From positions 3,914,855-3,978,854 of the forward strand of contig CM034539.1 in NCBI GenBank assembly GCA_020002185.1: DNA of 64,000 nucleotides. The letters are read 5' to 3'. Shown one piece after another: positions 12,238-22,009 of the stretch. The notes beneath the pieces are model-generated. The model was not told the origin of the DNA, did not search any database, and saw only the letters and a list, made by a program, of their open reading frames with translations. Made by a program: the position numbers and the translations under genes. The stretch comes from Paraescarpia echinospica (taxonomy: Eukaryota > Annelida > Polychaeta > Sabellida > Siboglinidae). Within the stretch, counting starts at the first letter, position 1. The number at the start of each line of letters is the position of its first letter.

Positions 12238-12545
12238 ACACGAAACAAGAGACATACAAAACGAAATAGCACTCAAACAAGCAAAATCATTCAGTTCAAG
12301 AGACAAACATCTAGGAAAGAGATAATATTTTCAACAGATTTACAAGGCTAAACACACACAAGCCAGCAAAGTCAATGCGTTCAATGGACAAACATGTTAC
12401 TTATACGAACTGATCTTCTCCAAACTGACACGTGGCAGGTGGCGGTCAAACTATGACATAAATGATACAAAGTCAGCACGTTCAAAAGACAAACATCTAG
12501 AAAAATCTAACGTTCAACATATATAAAACACGAAACAAGAGACAC
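10120..12545. repeat. Satellite array, ~300-350-bp monomers, with an inverted part
   Basis: At least six head-to-tail monomers begin with forms of AGGTCAAACTATGACATGAA at about 10,791, 11,131, 11,441, 11,738, 12,087 and 12,445 (spacings about 340, 310, 297, 349 and 358). Each contains TCAGCACGTTCAAAAGACAAA, ACACGAAACAACAGACATAC, CGAACTGGTCACCCCCAAAC and CACTAGGTGGCGCTTCT. At 10,120-10,490 the same monomer lies in reverse orientation (GTTTGGGGGTGACCAGTTC), separated from the direct block by about 300 bp of other sequence. One monomer carries a (TA)n insertion at 12,206-12,230. Small ORFs recur in the monomers but are disrupted differently in each, so I do not call genes. Confidence 0.85.
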
Positions 12546-13329
12546 ACAGTGTGTACATGCTGATTGTAAAACTGATTGTATAATAGATACTTTGAGTGCA
12601 ATCTAAGTATGATTAAAACAAAATTGAAACATATCACAGAATGAGTGGTTTGGCACAATGACACCCAAACATAATGGTTCCTCTATGAGCTATTCCTTGC
12701 ATTTCGGTTGTCGCTGCATAGCAATCTTCTGAAATCTTGCTAAATCTTTTTAAAGTGGATGAATAACTAGCCCATTATAAAATAAAGTTTAATTCAAATG
12801 TATTGTTTGTTTATAAAACTTGGAGGCGGCATGATACTATTAGTGTGCACACGTAGAAAACAGTAGGTTGCCTTGTATCACAGCAAACATAAGAAAACAT
12901 TAATTTTACAACACTGCAGGGGGTAACTATGCATATAAAATATATTACGAAACATTAAAACTATTTTATTGTTGTAACATTACAAGATATTCACAACATA
13001 AATATGACAGAGAGCATATATAAATACTTGATGGAACAACTGAAATGAAGCAAAACAATTTGCTTATATCTCTTATTCATGTCCGCAATTCTATGTAAAT
13101 CATAAGATGTGTAAAATAACATCATATCATCATGACATACTAATTAATTATTTAATAATGCATTATAAGAATACCGAAAAAACGACAATAAATCATTATT
13201 ATGGTAGTCTGTCGAAGATGACGTAACTCGGAATATTCACGGGAAGCAAGAACGGCGTGACGATTAACTGAATAAATTCACGAATGCACACTAAAAGACT
13301 GTGCAGTTGAGTTAGGTCCTGCACTGTAG
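12546..13329. other. No gene recognised
   Basis: AT-rich sequence with no coding frame, splice pattern or obvious repeat. Confidence 0.5.
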
Positions 13330-13611
13330 CCCCTGTTTCAACAGTCTGTGGACAACGGTGTCATTCCTACCATCTGGAAAACGTCTACAGTGGCACCTGT
13401 CCCCAATATTTCATCTCCACCAAAGCCAAGCCATTCCAGACGTGTGGCCCTTACATCCCTCATCATGAAATGTTTTGAAATATTGATTCTGTCCCATCTT
13501 CTTCCTCATGTTCAATGTCAACTTGACCCATACAATTTCGTTTACAGTTTCAGAAGAGGCACTGACGATGCAATTGCCTGCTTTCTTCAAACAGTGTTAG
13601 AGCACTTGTAG
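13330..13611 (+). mobile_element. Non-LTR reverse transcriptase fragment
   Basis: The plus strand encodes GVIPTIWKTSTVAPVPN, then RRVALTSLIMKCFEILI and QLDPYNFVYSFRRGTDDAI, matching the start of a LINE reverse transcriptase, where the usual forms are W..a.v.PvpK, yRPvaLts...K.fE and dp.QfayR..r.t.DA. It ends with a stop at 13,611, before the catalytic boxes. Endonuclease, YxDD region and tail are all absent, so this is a short dead relic. Confidence 0.8.
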
Positions 13612-13736
13612 TATATAATTATTATACGCATTTAATCATAATGTTTTGATAATTTACATACACATTAATTGCATATATGTTGACACTACTACTACTGTTT
13701 TATTCATATTTTGTATAAAAAAGAAATGTTTCAAAT

Positions 13737-13825
13737 CATGTTGTGAGCTCGTCCTGCAATACATGTTGTGAGCTCGTCCTGCAATACATGTTGTGAGCTC
13801 GTCCTGCAATACATGTTGTGCTGTC
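13737..13825. repeat. 25-bp tandem repeat, three copies
   Basis: The unit ACATGTTGTGAGCTCGTCC plus TGCAAT is repeated three times almost perfectly, followed by a partial fourth copy (ACATGTTGTG). There are no spacers, so it is a simple minisatellite. Confidence 0.9.
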
Positions 13826-14429
13826 GAGAAATGTGTAAAGTATAATTTGTAAATAAGTCACACTGTTGACATACCATTCTACTTTTACAAAAGTTGTCAC
13901 GAAAACGTCTTCGTATCTGTACTACAGGTCAATGATTTAGGAAGGACAGAGGAGAGTTGACAAACTATTGAAAGCCGTTGTGTATTGGTTTGTGTTACCA
14001 AGCCATTGTCTATGTCATGGGCATCATCGAAGTCACAGAACAAATGAAATAAATACGTCGCCAGTGATGGACATTGAGTTATCTCAAGATTCAAATTGCG
14101 GAATTTTATGTATGACCATATGGATTATGCACACCGGAAATTATGCATTTATAGAATGTAGCACATATCCTCTAATATAAAAACTGGTAATTGCATTAAT
14201 TAATTAATTAATTTAAAGAGTTCCGCAGCGTTGCATTTCTCTGCATCTTTTTTGAATGTGTGTGTATTGCTTACTATTTTATGAACGTCACAAAACAAAT
14301 AATTACGAATACCATACAAAATAAACAACATGTGATACACGCACATCTGACTTGCAATGCGAGGTATTGTAATTGATCGAACATTGAATTTCAAAAACAG
14401 TTCATTTTTAATCGTAGGGGTAACCTAAA
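13826..14429. other. No gene recognised
   Basis: Short ORFs occur on both strands, none with a recognisable domain. A short ATTA run (TTAATTAATTAATTAATT) is present near 14,196-14,213. Confidence 0.45.
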
Positions 14430-14665
14430 GTTTAATAAATTGTTTTAAGTGCAGATACTGGGAGATAGCAATTAACAGTTTTAGTTGCGTATAAAACATT
14501 AAATGTGTTAATTTGTTCTTGAATGCATTTATTTGTTCTTGCCAATCAAGCCTGTCATCTATGCAAAAGCATAGAAATTCTATGCATTTTGTGCACTGAA
14601 TTATTTTATTAGATATTGTTGTTGTCTCCAATCGAATGCAACAACAAATAAGGCTGATCAAATTA
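14430..14665 (-). mobile_element. Probable LINE reverse transcriptase C-terminal fragment
   Basis: On the minus strand the frame reads FLCFCIDDRLDWQEQI followed by NKLTHLMFYTQLKLLIA, resembling the post-catalytic region of non-LTR reverse transcriptases (fLGi.id..L.W..hi..l..Kl). The match is short and the surrounding frame is unrelated low-complexity sequence, so the assignment is tentative. Confidence 0.45.
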
Positions 14666-15199
14666 GTACTGAGTTGCCATTGCAGGTCCGTAGGCTGCGG
14701 GGTGGCGAGGTGTGTACGCTGAGTTGAAAAAAGAGCTGAGCTCGAAATTTCAAGAGGTGTGCTGTTGTAGTTTTTATGTGTGCTTCGAGGGGGGGAGTTT
14801 GAAAGTGGAGCAATTGCACGTTTATTTTTTGTGTTTGCAACCGACGCAACTTGATCCTTCTCGAAGTAGCTTTGATTATCCGGGCTCCGTAATATGGCGC
14901 CACCGTCTGTCTCATACAAGAGCGGCCCGAAACAATAATAATTTGACATTTTGGGACTGTTTCTGCGCCTCCGAATTGGGAGAGGGATGTTTAAGTTTAC
15001 ATGTGTGTAACTTGAGGACATCGTTAATCAGATGTTCACCTTCGGCCGACAGATTATAGTGTATCTGATACATTGCAACGACCACTTCACCATAATTATA
15101 GCAACTATGAAACGGTTTCACTGATAAGTCGAATAGTATTGTATTGTTTATCATGGCAATACAATGTATTAACGTTTCAAACATCACAGGATTGACCAA
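14666..15199. other. No gene recognised
   Basis: Mixed sequence with overlapping short ORFs on both strands and no recognisable domain. It leads directly into a CR1-like 3' end at 15,200; any coding sequence of that LINE is too diverged here for me to identify. Confidence 0.4.
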
Positions 15200-15312
15200 C
15201 AGCGGGATACATGTAGGTAAAAAGTACTGGACTCTCAATAAGCCAAAATGCTTCCTTGTCCACCTGCCATCTAGAGGTAATTTACTGGGTGGCAATCTTG
15301 TTAAATCTTGTT
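15200..15312 (+). mobile_element. 3' end of a CR1-like LINE
   Basis: The sequence GGGATACATGTAGGTAAAAAG through CTTGTCCACCTGCCATCTAG to TGGCAATCTTGTTAAATCTTG matches the 3' untranslated ends of the CR1-like copies at 43,120-43,235 (same strand) and 43,498-43,600 (opposite strand). The terminal octamer-like repeat (GTTAAATCTT twice) is typical of CR1 3' ends. Confidence 0.75.
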
Positions 15313-15839
15313 AAAGAAAAGAAAAAATGTTATGAAGTTATGACGCTGATGTGCTAAAATGGGGAACGTTAGCCCGCTAACACGTTGAAAGTCTAAAATG
15401 GTAAGCTATTACCATGCCAATAATAATAGTAAAAATAATTGTAATAATGACAAACTTCTATAATTCCTAAATCCCTAGGAATTTGAGCTCAGAGTCGCGA
15501 CATACAAGAATCATTGGGCAAATTAGTTAACTGGGACAAGCAAGAGTCGTCTTTAGAGCAAGAGACCGCCGAAGGTTAGGGTGCGAATGCAATTTCAAAT
15601 AAATATGTGTTCAGTTTTTTTATGAAAGGTATGTATTGTCTCAGGCGATTTTAAAGCGATAGTCAGTTGTTTCCAGATTTTGGGTGCAGCTACAAAAAAG
15701 CACTTTTGCCGATATTAAGCTTGGTTTTCATGCATTAAAATAAGAAACATAAATGGAAATAACGGTAATTATGCTTTCATCATGATGTGATTTGTGTAAC
15801 TCAATGAAAACAACACGCGCATGACGCCACACGCAGCAG
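15313..15839. other. No gene recognised
   Basis: AT-rich sequence without a gene or a clear repeat. Confidence 0.5.
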
Positions 15840-16345
15840 ACAATCACATCGCATGACGTCATCGACCTATATTAGAAACTCATCACATTAAGGTTGCCAC
15901 TTTGTCCGATACTGTAAGAAAAACGTCATTGCGCATACCGAACGACCTATTTCATGACACCATTGACCTATTTTAATAATTCGTCGTTTAATAAAAAGGT
16001 GGCGCTGATTGACCTGTTTTCATAGTTCACCTTTTACATTAAGCGCTACAGCATAATGTGTGACATTTTGATCACGTGATAAATAGTTCACCATCTTGCC
16101 GCCGTTGGAAACAGGCATCAATATGTATACGTAATGGGATGTCAGCGACCTATTTGTATAATTCAAAACATTACTGTAACGAATGTAATCAGTACTGGCG
16201 GGAATAGATACCAATGCGCATGCGCGGTGACCTATTATATGACATCATTGACCTACTTCATGACGTCATCGACATAGTTTTATAGTTCATCGGTTAATCA
16301 AAAGATGGCGATGATTGACCTAGTTTTTGATTTAATCTTATTTCC
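15840..16345. repeat. Degenerate repeat block (GACCTATTTCATGACGTCAT family)
   Basis: Forms of CATGACGTCATCGACCTAT, then a TTCATCGTTTAAT-like stretch, then AAAAGGTGGCGCTGATTGACC recur at about 15,855, 15,945-16,015 and 16,228-16,325, with variable spacing. Several copies carry the CRE-like palindrome TGACGTCA. This could be an old satellite or the decayed ends of a transposon. No coding potential. Confidence 0.6.
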
Positions 16346-16734
16346 ACCAGGGGGCAATTTGTAACCTACTTATTTTGTTCATCACCTATCCACTAGGTAG
16401 CGCTACTTGACATCTAACATTTCGACCCTTGTTCTTCCTCCGGAATTTATGTAATTCCTTTTTCTTGATGGCTTCGAGGCTCCTGCGTCCATTGTAAACT
16501 GCATAAGCAGACCAACTAGGCTTACTGCGCCGCTTTAGGCAGACCATTGTTTTAGGCAGACGAAATCCCGTCTGTCTAATGTTCTGACCCCAGTTTGGCG
16601 TGAAAAATATGTTTACAGAAGTATTTACACCAAAAATAAATGAGTTGTGATTTTGGAGCCATTATTTTTGATTGTTGTAAATCCTATTTGTCATAGTTGA
16701 GCCGTTTGTTTATGCTGCTTTTAGGAGTATAATG

Positions 16735-16814
16735 TACATATATATACATATATATATATACACATATATATAACAATAATTTGATGTGTCTACGAGTATT
16801 TTGGCTTATTAATA

Positions 16815-16847
<33 letters not shown>

Positions 16848-16862
16848 GTATATATATATATT
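16735..16862. repeat. (TA)n microsatellite cluster
   Basis: Interrupted TA/TATACA runs at 16,735-16,770 and 16,811-16,862, separated by about 40 bp of unique sequence. Confidence 0.9.
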
Positions 16863-16915
16863 TGTAATAGAGTACCCCTTGAGTTAACTCATCTTCTCCA
16901 CATTTCTTTCTGCAG

Positions 16916-17131
16916 TGTTTCGGAAACGTAGCTGAGCCTCGCCAACAAAATTACTAGCAAATGATAAACGACACAGACTTGAAATGGTTAATGTCGAAAA
17001 TATGCAGTCGTATTTTAAGTTTGTATGAGTCCAACCTGCCCCTTCCATTCGGTGAGTGTGTTAAATACCGAAAGCTGCGCTACTTCGATAATTACACGCA
17101 GGCGACCTGCTACAGAGAATGCATAACTCGC
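16916..17131 (+). pseudogene. DEG/ENaC ectodomain exon, truncated at its 3' side
   Basis: A good acceptor (TTTCTTTCTGCAG) precedes 16,916. From about 16,990 the frame reads RILSLYESNLPLPFGEC and then YFDNYTQATCYREC, the DEG/ENaC signature of a Pro-rich PxPyG.C motif followed by Y...YTQ..CyreC in the Cys-rich ectodomain. This would lie about 100 residues after exon C of the gene at 4.6-6.0 kb, on the same strand. The upstream part of the frame has a TAG at 16,955, so either the true acceptor is further right (CAG at about 16,995-17,005) or the exon is frameshifted. At about 17,131 the channel sequence stops and a minus-strand RTE sequence identical to that at 62,741 begins, so the end of the exon and its donor are lost. 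Confidence 0.7.
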
Positions 17132-17745
17132 TTCAAGCAGGTTCCAAAGTTACCCTTGAAGATGTCGCGGTGATTGGCGAATGCTGTCCAGCCGGTCGTG
17201 ATTTTTCTTTGAATCTATTTGTGTTGTGTTTTGCATATAATCCTGAATCGGTGTCCCAGGTTGACGGAGCTTTCAACGTTCTCTATCAACGTTGTGTTGG
17301 TATATATTGGTGTGTTATTTTCTAGAATTACATTTGCCTTTGAAATGTTCATCTTTAGACCTTGTTTTTCAATTTCATCTGCTAGCTCATGCTGCAATTT
17401 GTGTATTTCTTGCGGCATAATAGCGCATATCAGTATATCGTTGGCGAAGCGAAGATGACTGAGATATTATCCGCCTATCCTCAGGCCTCTGGCTTTCCAT
17501 GTCAGTCTTTGGAACATGCTTTCGAGTGTTGCCGTAAACACCTTGACGATATGTTGTCACCCTGTCGTACTTCTCTCTTGATATTGATCTTGTTGCTTTG
17601 TTTATGTAGATGGACCGTCATCGAGCTGTTTGTCTAGATTTATTAGATGTGCATGTCTTCTATCCGCTGTACTTGAAGAGTGTTCAATGTTGCTTTAATT
17701 TGCTCCGAGTCAAAAGTCTTCTCGTTCGATGCAGAGCGGGATGTT
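17131..17745 (-). mobile_element. RTE-like LINE internal fragment
   Basis: On the minus strand the sequence encodes an RTE-type reverse transcriptase with VRQGDNISP-like, ELADEIEKQGLKMNISKA and ENNTPIYTNTTLIENVE segments, nearly the same as the copy at 62,277-63,165. Stops and shifts are numerous. The fragment ends abruptly inside the RT on the side where a LINE should keep its 3' end, so it is an internal piece left by rearrangement and not a normal 5'-truncated insertion. Confidence 0.85.
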
Positions 17746-18325
17746 CAAAAACACACATTTACGCCACAAATGAAGAATGTTCCACACACGTTGCTGGAGT
17801 AATAAGGTGCAAGCGACTTCTACAACTCGATGTTTAATTACAATATTGTAAATTTGGTGCTTCTTGCTATATACTTCCACTCTGTCTTGAAAGTATTAAT
17901 GTTAACCGAACAAAACATGCAGTCAAATTGAGTAAATCTATATTGAGTAATAAAATAAGGAACCTATATCCTGCCATTGCTGAATATGAATAAAACAAAT
18001 CACCTATCACTACGTGACACCGACGTCACCAACACGGACAAATGAGTCTAACATGATCATGGACAACTAATTTATTTGCGCCATCTACACTCTGTTGTAT
18101 CGCAACAACAAATCTACTGTGTTCTTGTAAAGTTTGCTAAATAATTGTAGACACGACAGATGCCAGCTGCACGATATAGGACTCCTAGATGCCTTCTCGC
18201 CAGACGATAGAAATAGCACTGCAGCAAGGTGACGCCGGAGACGAGACGAGCGAGCCGAGCAAGCAGTGGGGTCACGCCTTCCAGACGTTCTTGGAAATGA
18301 CCACATTTCACGGGCTGCGAAGTGT
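17746..18325. repeat. 0.6-kb interspersed repeat, copy B (left part)
   Basis: The stretch matches 1,420-2,020 throughout (AACACACATTTACGCCACAAA, TTTATTTGCGCCATCTACAC, GACGAGACGAGCGAGCCGAG, TTTCACGGGCTGCGAA). Its continuation CACTGATTCGACAAGCCAC resumes at 20,628 after the inserted transposon. The last eight bases, CGAAGTGT at 18,318-18,325, form the left target duplication. Confidence 0.85.
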
Positions 18326-20618
18326 GTCCGTGTATATACCCTCTTTTCCTTTTTTTCGTTTTGAAATTTGGGAACGAAAAAGAAAAAAGCAAACAATGTT
18401 CGTTTTTCGTTTTCATATTTGTAGTAAGTATTAATTTCTTCAAAAAGAATTGTTTTTCGAAACATAATTTAAAAGGTGCCTCATAGTTTACTGGCATGAG
18501 GAGGTTGTTGGTGATGAAGCTAGTAGTCAAGTATATATTCGTCTGCTGATGCCTCCTCGTCGACTGCTGCAGTGTCAAGATTCTCTTGCACTGCAATCAG
18601 GTCACTTATAATTTGTTGTGATGCGGTAGCACGTACACCAACAAAGCTTTGATTTCCTGCACCTTCTCGGCTGATAACTGCACTGTTTTTCATACTTCTG
18701 ATGCTGAACCAGGCGAGCTACAAGTCGAAGGTTGCCTGGTTGTACGACTGCGACCTGCCCTTCTATAGCTTTATTTTAATAGGAGCTGAGAGGTGCTAGG
18801 TGGGCTTAATGGCAAAACCTGCCTTGTACGTGTTAGAAAACAAACACTTTGCCGTCCTTGAAAATATTACATCACGTGTTGTTCTCTTGGTAATGGAATC
18901 TTGAAGCACACCAAAGTCTAAATACTTGGTTTTGTCTTTTGTGACTAGTGTGAAACGTTTCATTGTCCTCGAGTTGCGAATGACGGTGGCATATTAACCC
19001 TCTGAATACACCTCAGCGTATTTCAGTTTTCTTTCTATGTTGCCAAAATCCCTGTCGCATGGTAAATAGGAATGGCCAAGAACCATGAAATAATATTGAA
19101 TTGTGTCTAAAAAAACGTTGTGAATTTTCTGGAGACAGACAAAACTTATTATTTTGTCCCCCGCAGTTGTCACTGAATATTACTAATGTTCTTACGTTTG
19201 GTATATTATTCGCCAAAATAGCGAGGAAATATTCTTAACTGTGACACTGTTCCATAAAAATTGTTAACTGTGACACTGTTCCATAAAAATGACGCTAACT
19301 GAAAACGCAACGCTCACTGGCTCACGATTTCCCGATAAATAAAATTATAGTCTCCGAGAGTCTGATTGGTTCGCGTCTAAATGCGTCATGGCGCTTTGTG
19401 TTTGTCATCCTAACATTACATGCCGCTTCGCCGTAGTCGCTCTAACTAACGATGCCGTATTAAAAGATTCACGGGGCATGGACACCACTTACAAGAAAAT
19501 GGATTTTGCATGTCTACAAAGGCGAGCTCGACATATCGCGAGTTGTCTTAATAACAGAGCAAAGATAATATTACCCCGTACTACCGAAAACGGTTTTTCG
19601 GGTCATTGGCGGGCTCGCCCTTGTCGTTCTCAACGCTTCGAATAAGACAAATCAAAGTTTGTCTGTGTGGTTTGGAGTTTTTCTTTAAACCAAAATATAT
19701 TTCTTATAACATTTTAAATTTAAGTTGGTGTATTTCCCTTAGCTGTGTCGTTTTGTTACACTAATATAAATTTTTTCCACATATAGCAGGCATGGGATCC
19801 CTATATTTCATATCTCATGAATTCATAACTATGAGGAGAAAACGTCAGGTTTTATTGCCATGAAGCAAGCTATTATTTTGCGGTGTTTTTAATCGCTAAG
19901 TGGTGGATACACGCAGCAGACACTTCACTGAAAAGGTATGGGTGTCATAGATGACTCAAAAATCTAGGAACTGGTGGAGTCCAAGGTTTACTTTGTCATA
20001 GCGGCCAGTCGAAATGCACTGCGGCGAGGCTGTTTCAGTACAGCGCCGCGCCCGGTGGCTTGGGATTACGCATAATTTGTCACTTTTGTCGGTGTAGCGA
20101 TACGCCCACTTCTACTGCGTAGGATCTGTGCGTAATGGCGAAGCACTTCCGTTTTTCGTTTTTGTGGTGAGAAAAAAACAGAAATGGGAAAACGGTTGAT
20201 TTACGGTTTTATCGTTTACTATTTTCATTTTGCAAAAGTAGATATGGGAGAAAGGTTTGATTCTTCTTTTACCGTTTACCAATTTGAACATTACTAAACG
20301 AAAATAGGAAAATAGCTCGTTTTCCTATTTTCATTATGTGCTTCAAAACAGTTGAGTGAATAACGGTCGGTAGGTACCGTGGCTGCGCTGCTGTGGAATT
20401 TTGTGTTCCGTTTTGATGCAGCGAAAACGAAAAACGGTTTGTTTTATTGTTGTTTTGTTTTTCTAACATGTATTAGAAATACCGCGAATAGTAGATTGTA
20501 TTCGTTTATCGTTTTTCGGACTTCAAATATGAAAACGAAAAACGTACATTGTTTGCTTTTTTCCTTTTTCGTTCGCAAATTTCAAAACGAAAAAGGAAAA
20601 GACGGTATATACACGGAC
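18326..20618 (-). mobile_element. 2.3-kb inverted-repeat DNA transposon with 8-bp target duplication
   Basis: The ends are inverted copies starting GTCCGTGTATATACC and continuing TCTTTTCC...TTTCGTTTTCATATTTG for roughly 100 bp. Flanks are CGAAGTGT (18,318-18,325) and CAAAATGT (20,619-20,626), an 8-bp duplication differing by two G/A changes; a third copy at 36.6 kb has CGAAATGT and the empty site at 2.0 kb has CGAAACGC. Eight-base duplications are known for hAT, P, Zisupton and some other superfamilies. The minus strand holds a decayed transposase (separate entry). The right half (19,240-20,450) has no recognised gene; it holds a duplicated 27-bp motif (TTAACTGTGACACTGTTCC plus AT-rich bases, near 19,237 and 19,264). 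Confidence 0.8.
18500..19222 (-). pseudogene. Transposase remnant (SDNCGGQN family)
   Basis: Minus-strand sequence near 19,150-19,216 encodes NVRTLVIFSDNCGGQN. This resembles the SDNCxGQNkN motif of a family of animal transposase-like proteins, in which it is followed by GHSxLpcDRDFgxIE; here the second motif survives as a broken GHS/DFGNIERKLKYAEV-like stretch in a shifted frame at about 19,010-19,080. Downstream, RTMKRFTLVTKDKTKYLDF and ITKRTTRDVIFSR continue the C-terminal region to about 18,840. At least two frameshifts and several stops are present, and the N-terminal half is missing. The aspartate of SDNC may be a catalytic DDE residue, but this is inference. Confidence 0.6.
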
Positions 20619-20626
20619 CAAAATGT

Positions 20627-20670
20627 CACTGATTCGACAAGCCACGTCGCTCGATGGTGAAAGTATTCGG
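20627..20670. repeat. 0.6-kb interspersed repeat, copy B (right part)
   Basis: CACTGATTCGACAAGCCACG and TCGCTCGATGG continue the repeat interrupted at 18,325, matching 2,007-2,036 of copy A. Confidence 0.8.
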
Positions 20671-20883
20671 GGTTGCTGTGTTTGGCAACAAAGAGAAGTA
20701 GGTCGCGCATGCGCATGTTAGCGTAGGGCAGAAAGACGTAAACAAACAGGCGCGCTAACCCAGCGTTTGTTGTGTTGTGTAGACTAGTTGTTAGTTTTAT
20801 AGTTGTAGTTTACCAGTTGTTTTTGTGGATGGGGACACGCGAATAATGGCGCAGTTGGCTGTCCAACAAGCCACCTTGACAGC

Positions 20884-21245
20884 TTGTCGTTTAATTGTTA
20901 TCGTCAAAAAATTTCATTACCGGGATACAACGTCCCAGACTTATACAGCCTCGACAGGACGGAATGGGTAGATGATGTGCCTAAGACTAGGTGGCCCTAT
21001 GTAAATTGTGGTGGCATTTACACCTACACCCCAGGGATGTACACTACCGATTCCACGACATCATACAAGTCTTTTTTTCGTACGCGCTGTACCACACAGG
21101 ACACGTACAGACGGTGTTGTACCATAGCGTGTATGTTTACTGAGGAAAAAATTAACGAAGTTCCAAAGTATGCGGGACTAGCCATATGGTGCGTGGGCTA
21201 CGGTCTGGAAGAAAGCAGCGCATTGTACTTGCATGGCCGGGTATG
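20884..21245 (+). pseudogene. Transposon-associated SWIM zinc-finger protein fragment
   Basis: The frame begins LDRTEWVDDVPKTRWPYVNC, then GGIYTY, then TPGMYTTDSTTSYKS. This resembles a widespread invertebrate transposon-associated protein family with the pattern W.ddv..WP.v..g.IYtYl....gmyt.e..kaYKSLea. In a shifted frame, GHVQTVLYH and, at 21,215-21,241, AAHCTCMAG follow; CxC of the SWIM zinc finger (CxCx(n)CxH) is retained but its downstream CxH half is absent, because the sequence passes at 21,251 into the inverted repeat of the next element. At least two frameshifts are needed. Family members often carry a YqaJ-type nuclease domain further on, which is not seen here. Recognition is from memory of the motif pattern, not from a search. 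Confidence 0.6.
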
Positions 21246-22009
21246 AAGGAATATATGGTCGATTCCCACGAAACGTTGACAAACAGGTTCCAGGGCTACA
21301 ACTCATTTAATAGACCAGTTGGAAGGCTGGAATGATGCTGTACGCATGCGTCTTCGTTGGGGCTTTCTGGGGAACCCTACTTTTGTATATGTGCCATGGA
21401 ATCTCTGAGAACTGTCCCCAACAAATGGGTAATTTCTGCTCTATTTTTGTGAAATATATGCCATCAGTACAATCGCATCGTATTATTCGAACAACATATG
21501 CTACGTATACAGTTAATGTTTGGCTATGAAGGTTGTTGTCTCAGTCATTATTGATCAACAAATTAAAACTTCAGGTCAAAACCCTGATTTCTCCTGATTA
21601 ACCGTCCGTCTGCAGTAATTCATATAGGAAAATGCAGTACAGCAGTTCATTAAATAACACAGATTTCACACCTAACTTGATGCCACAGCTGGGTCCTGTG
21701 CTGTTTTAAACCAAAAGTGTTGGCTAATAAATTGTGTTGAGCGACGAAACCGATTTGGGGAAGTTTTTCATGAAACCATACGTTGCAAGTTTGAATACGC
21801 ATTGTAAGTAGAGATTTGTAGATTAGTAAGAAATATTAATTGGTCATAAATACCACATAACAAGGTAACTATATGACAAAATTGTAATTTGTAGATATAT
21901 TTCCCTTCGATTTTTTTTGCTTTTACGGGTCTTAGCAAACGTACGTCCCCCGAAACCGTACGTCGGCTCTAACTGCCAGTTAGTTCATCAGCCCAGTCAC
22001 CCCATTTAT

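Noticed and set aside
19388..19645. 85-codon plus-strand ORF inside the 2.3-kb transposon
   Set aside because: No recognisable motif and no splice partner; it lies in the non-coding half of the element.
21320..21420. QLEGWNDAVRMRLRWGF peptide as a separate gene
   Set aside because: It looks transposon-like but is too short and lacks a continuing frame; probably the start region of the 3.2-kb element's gene.
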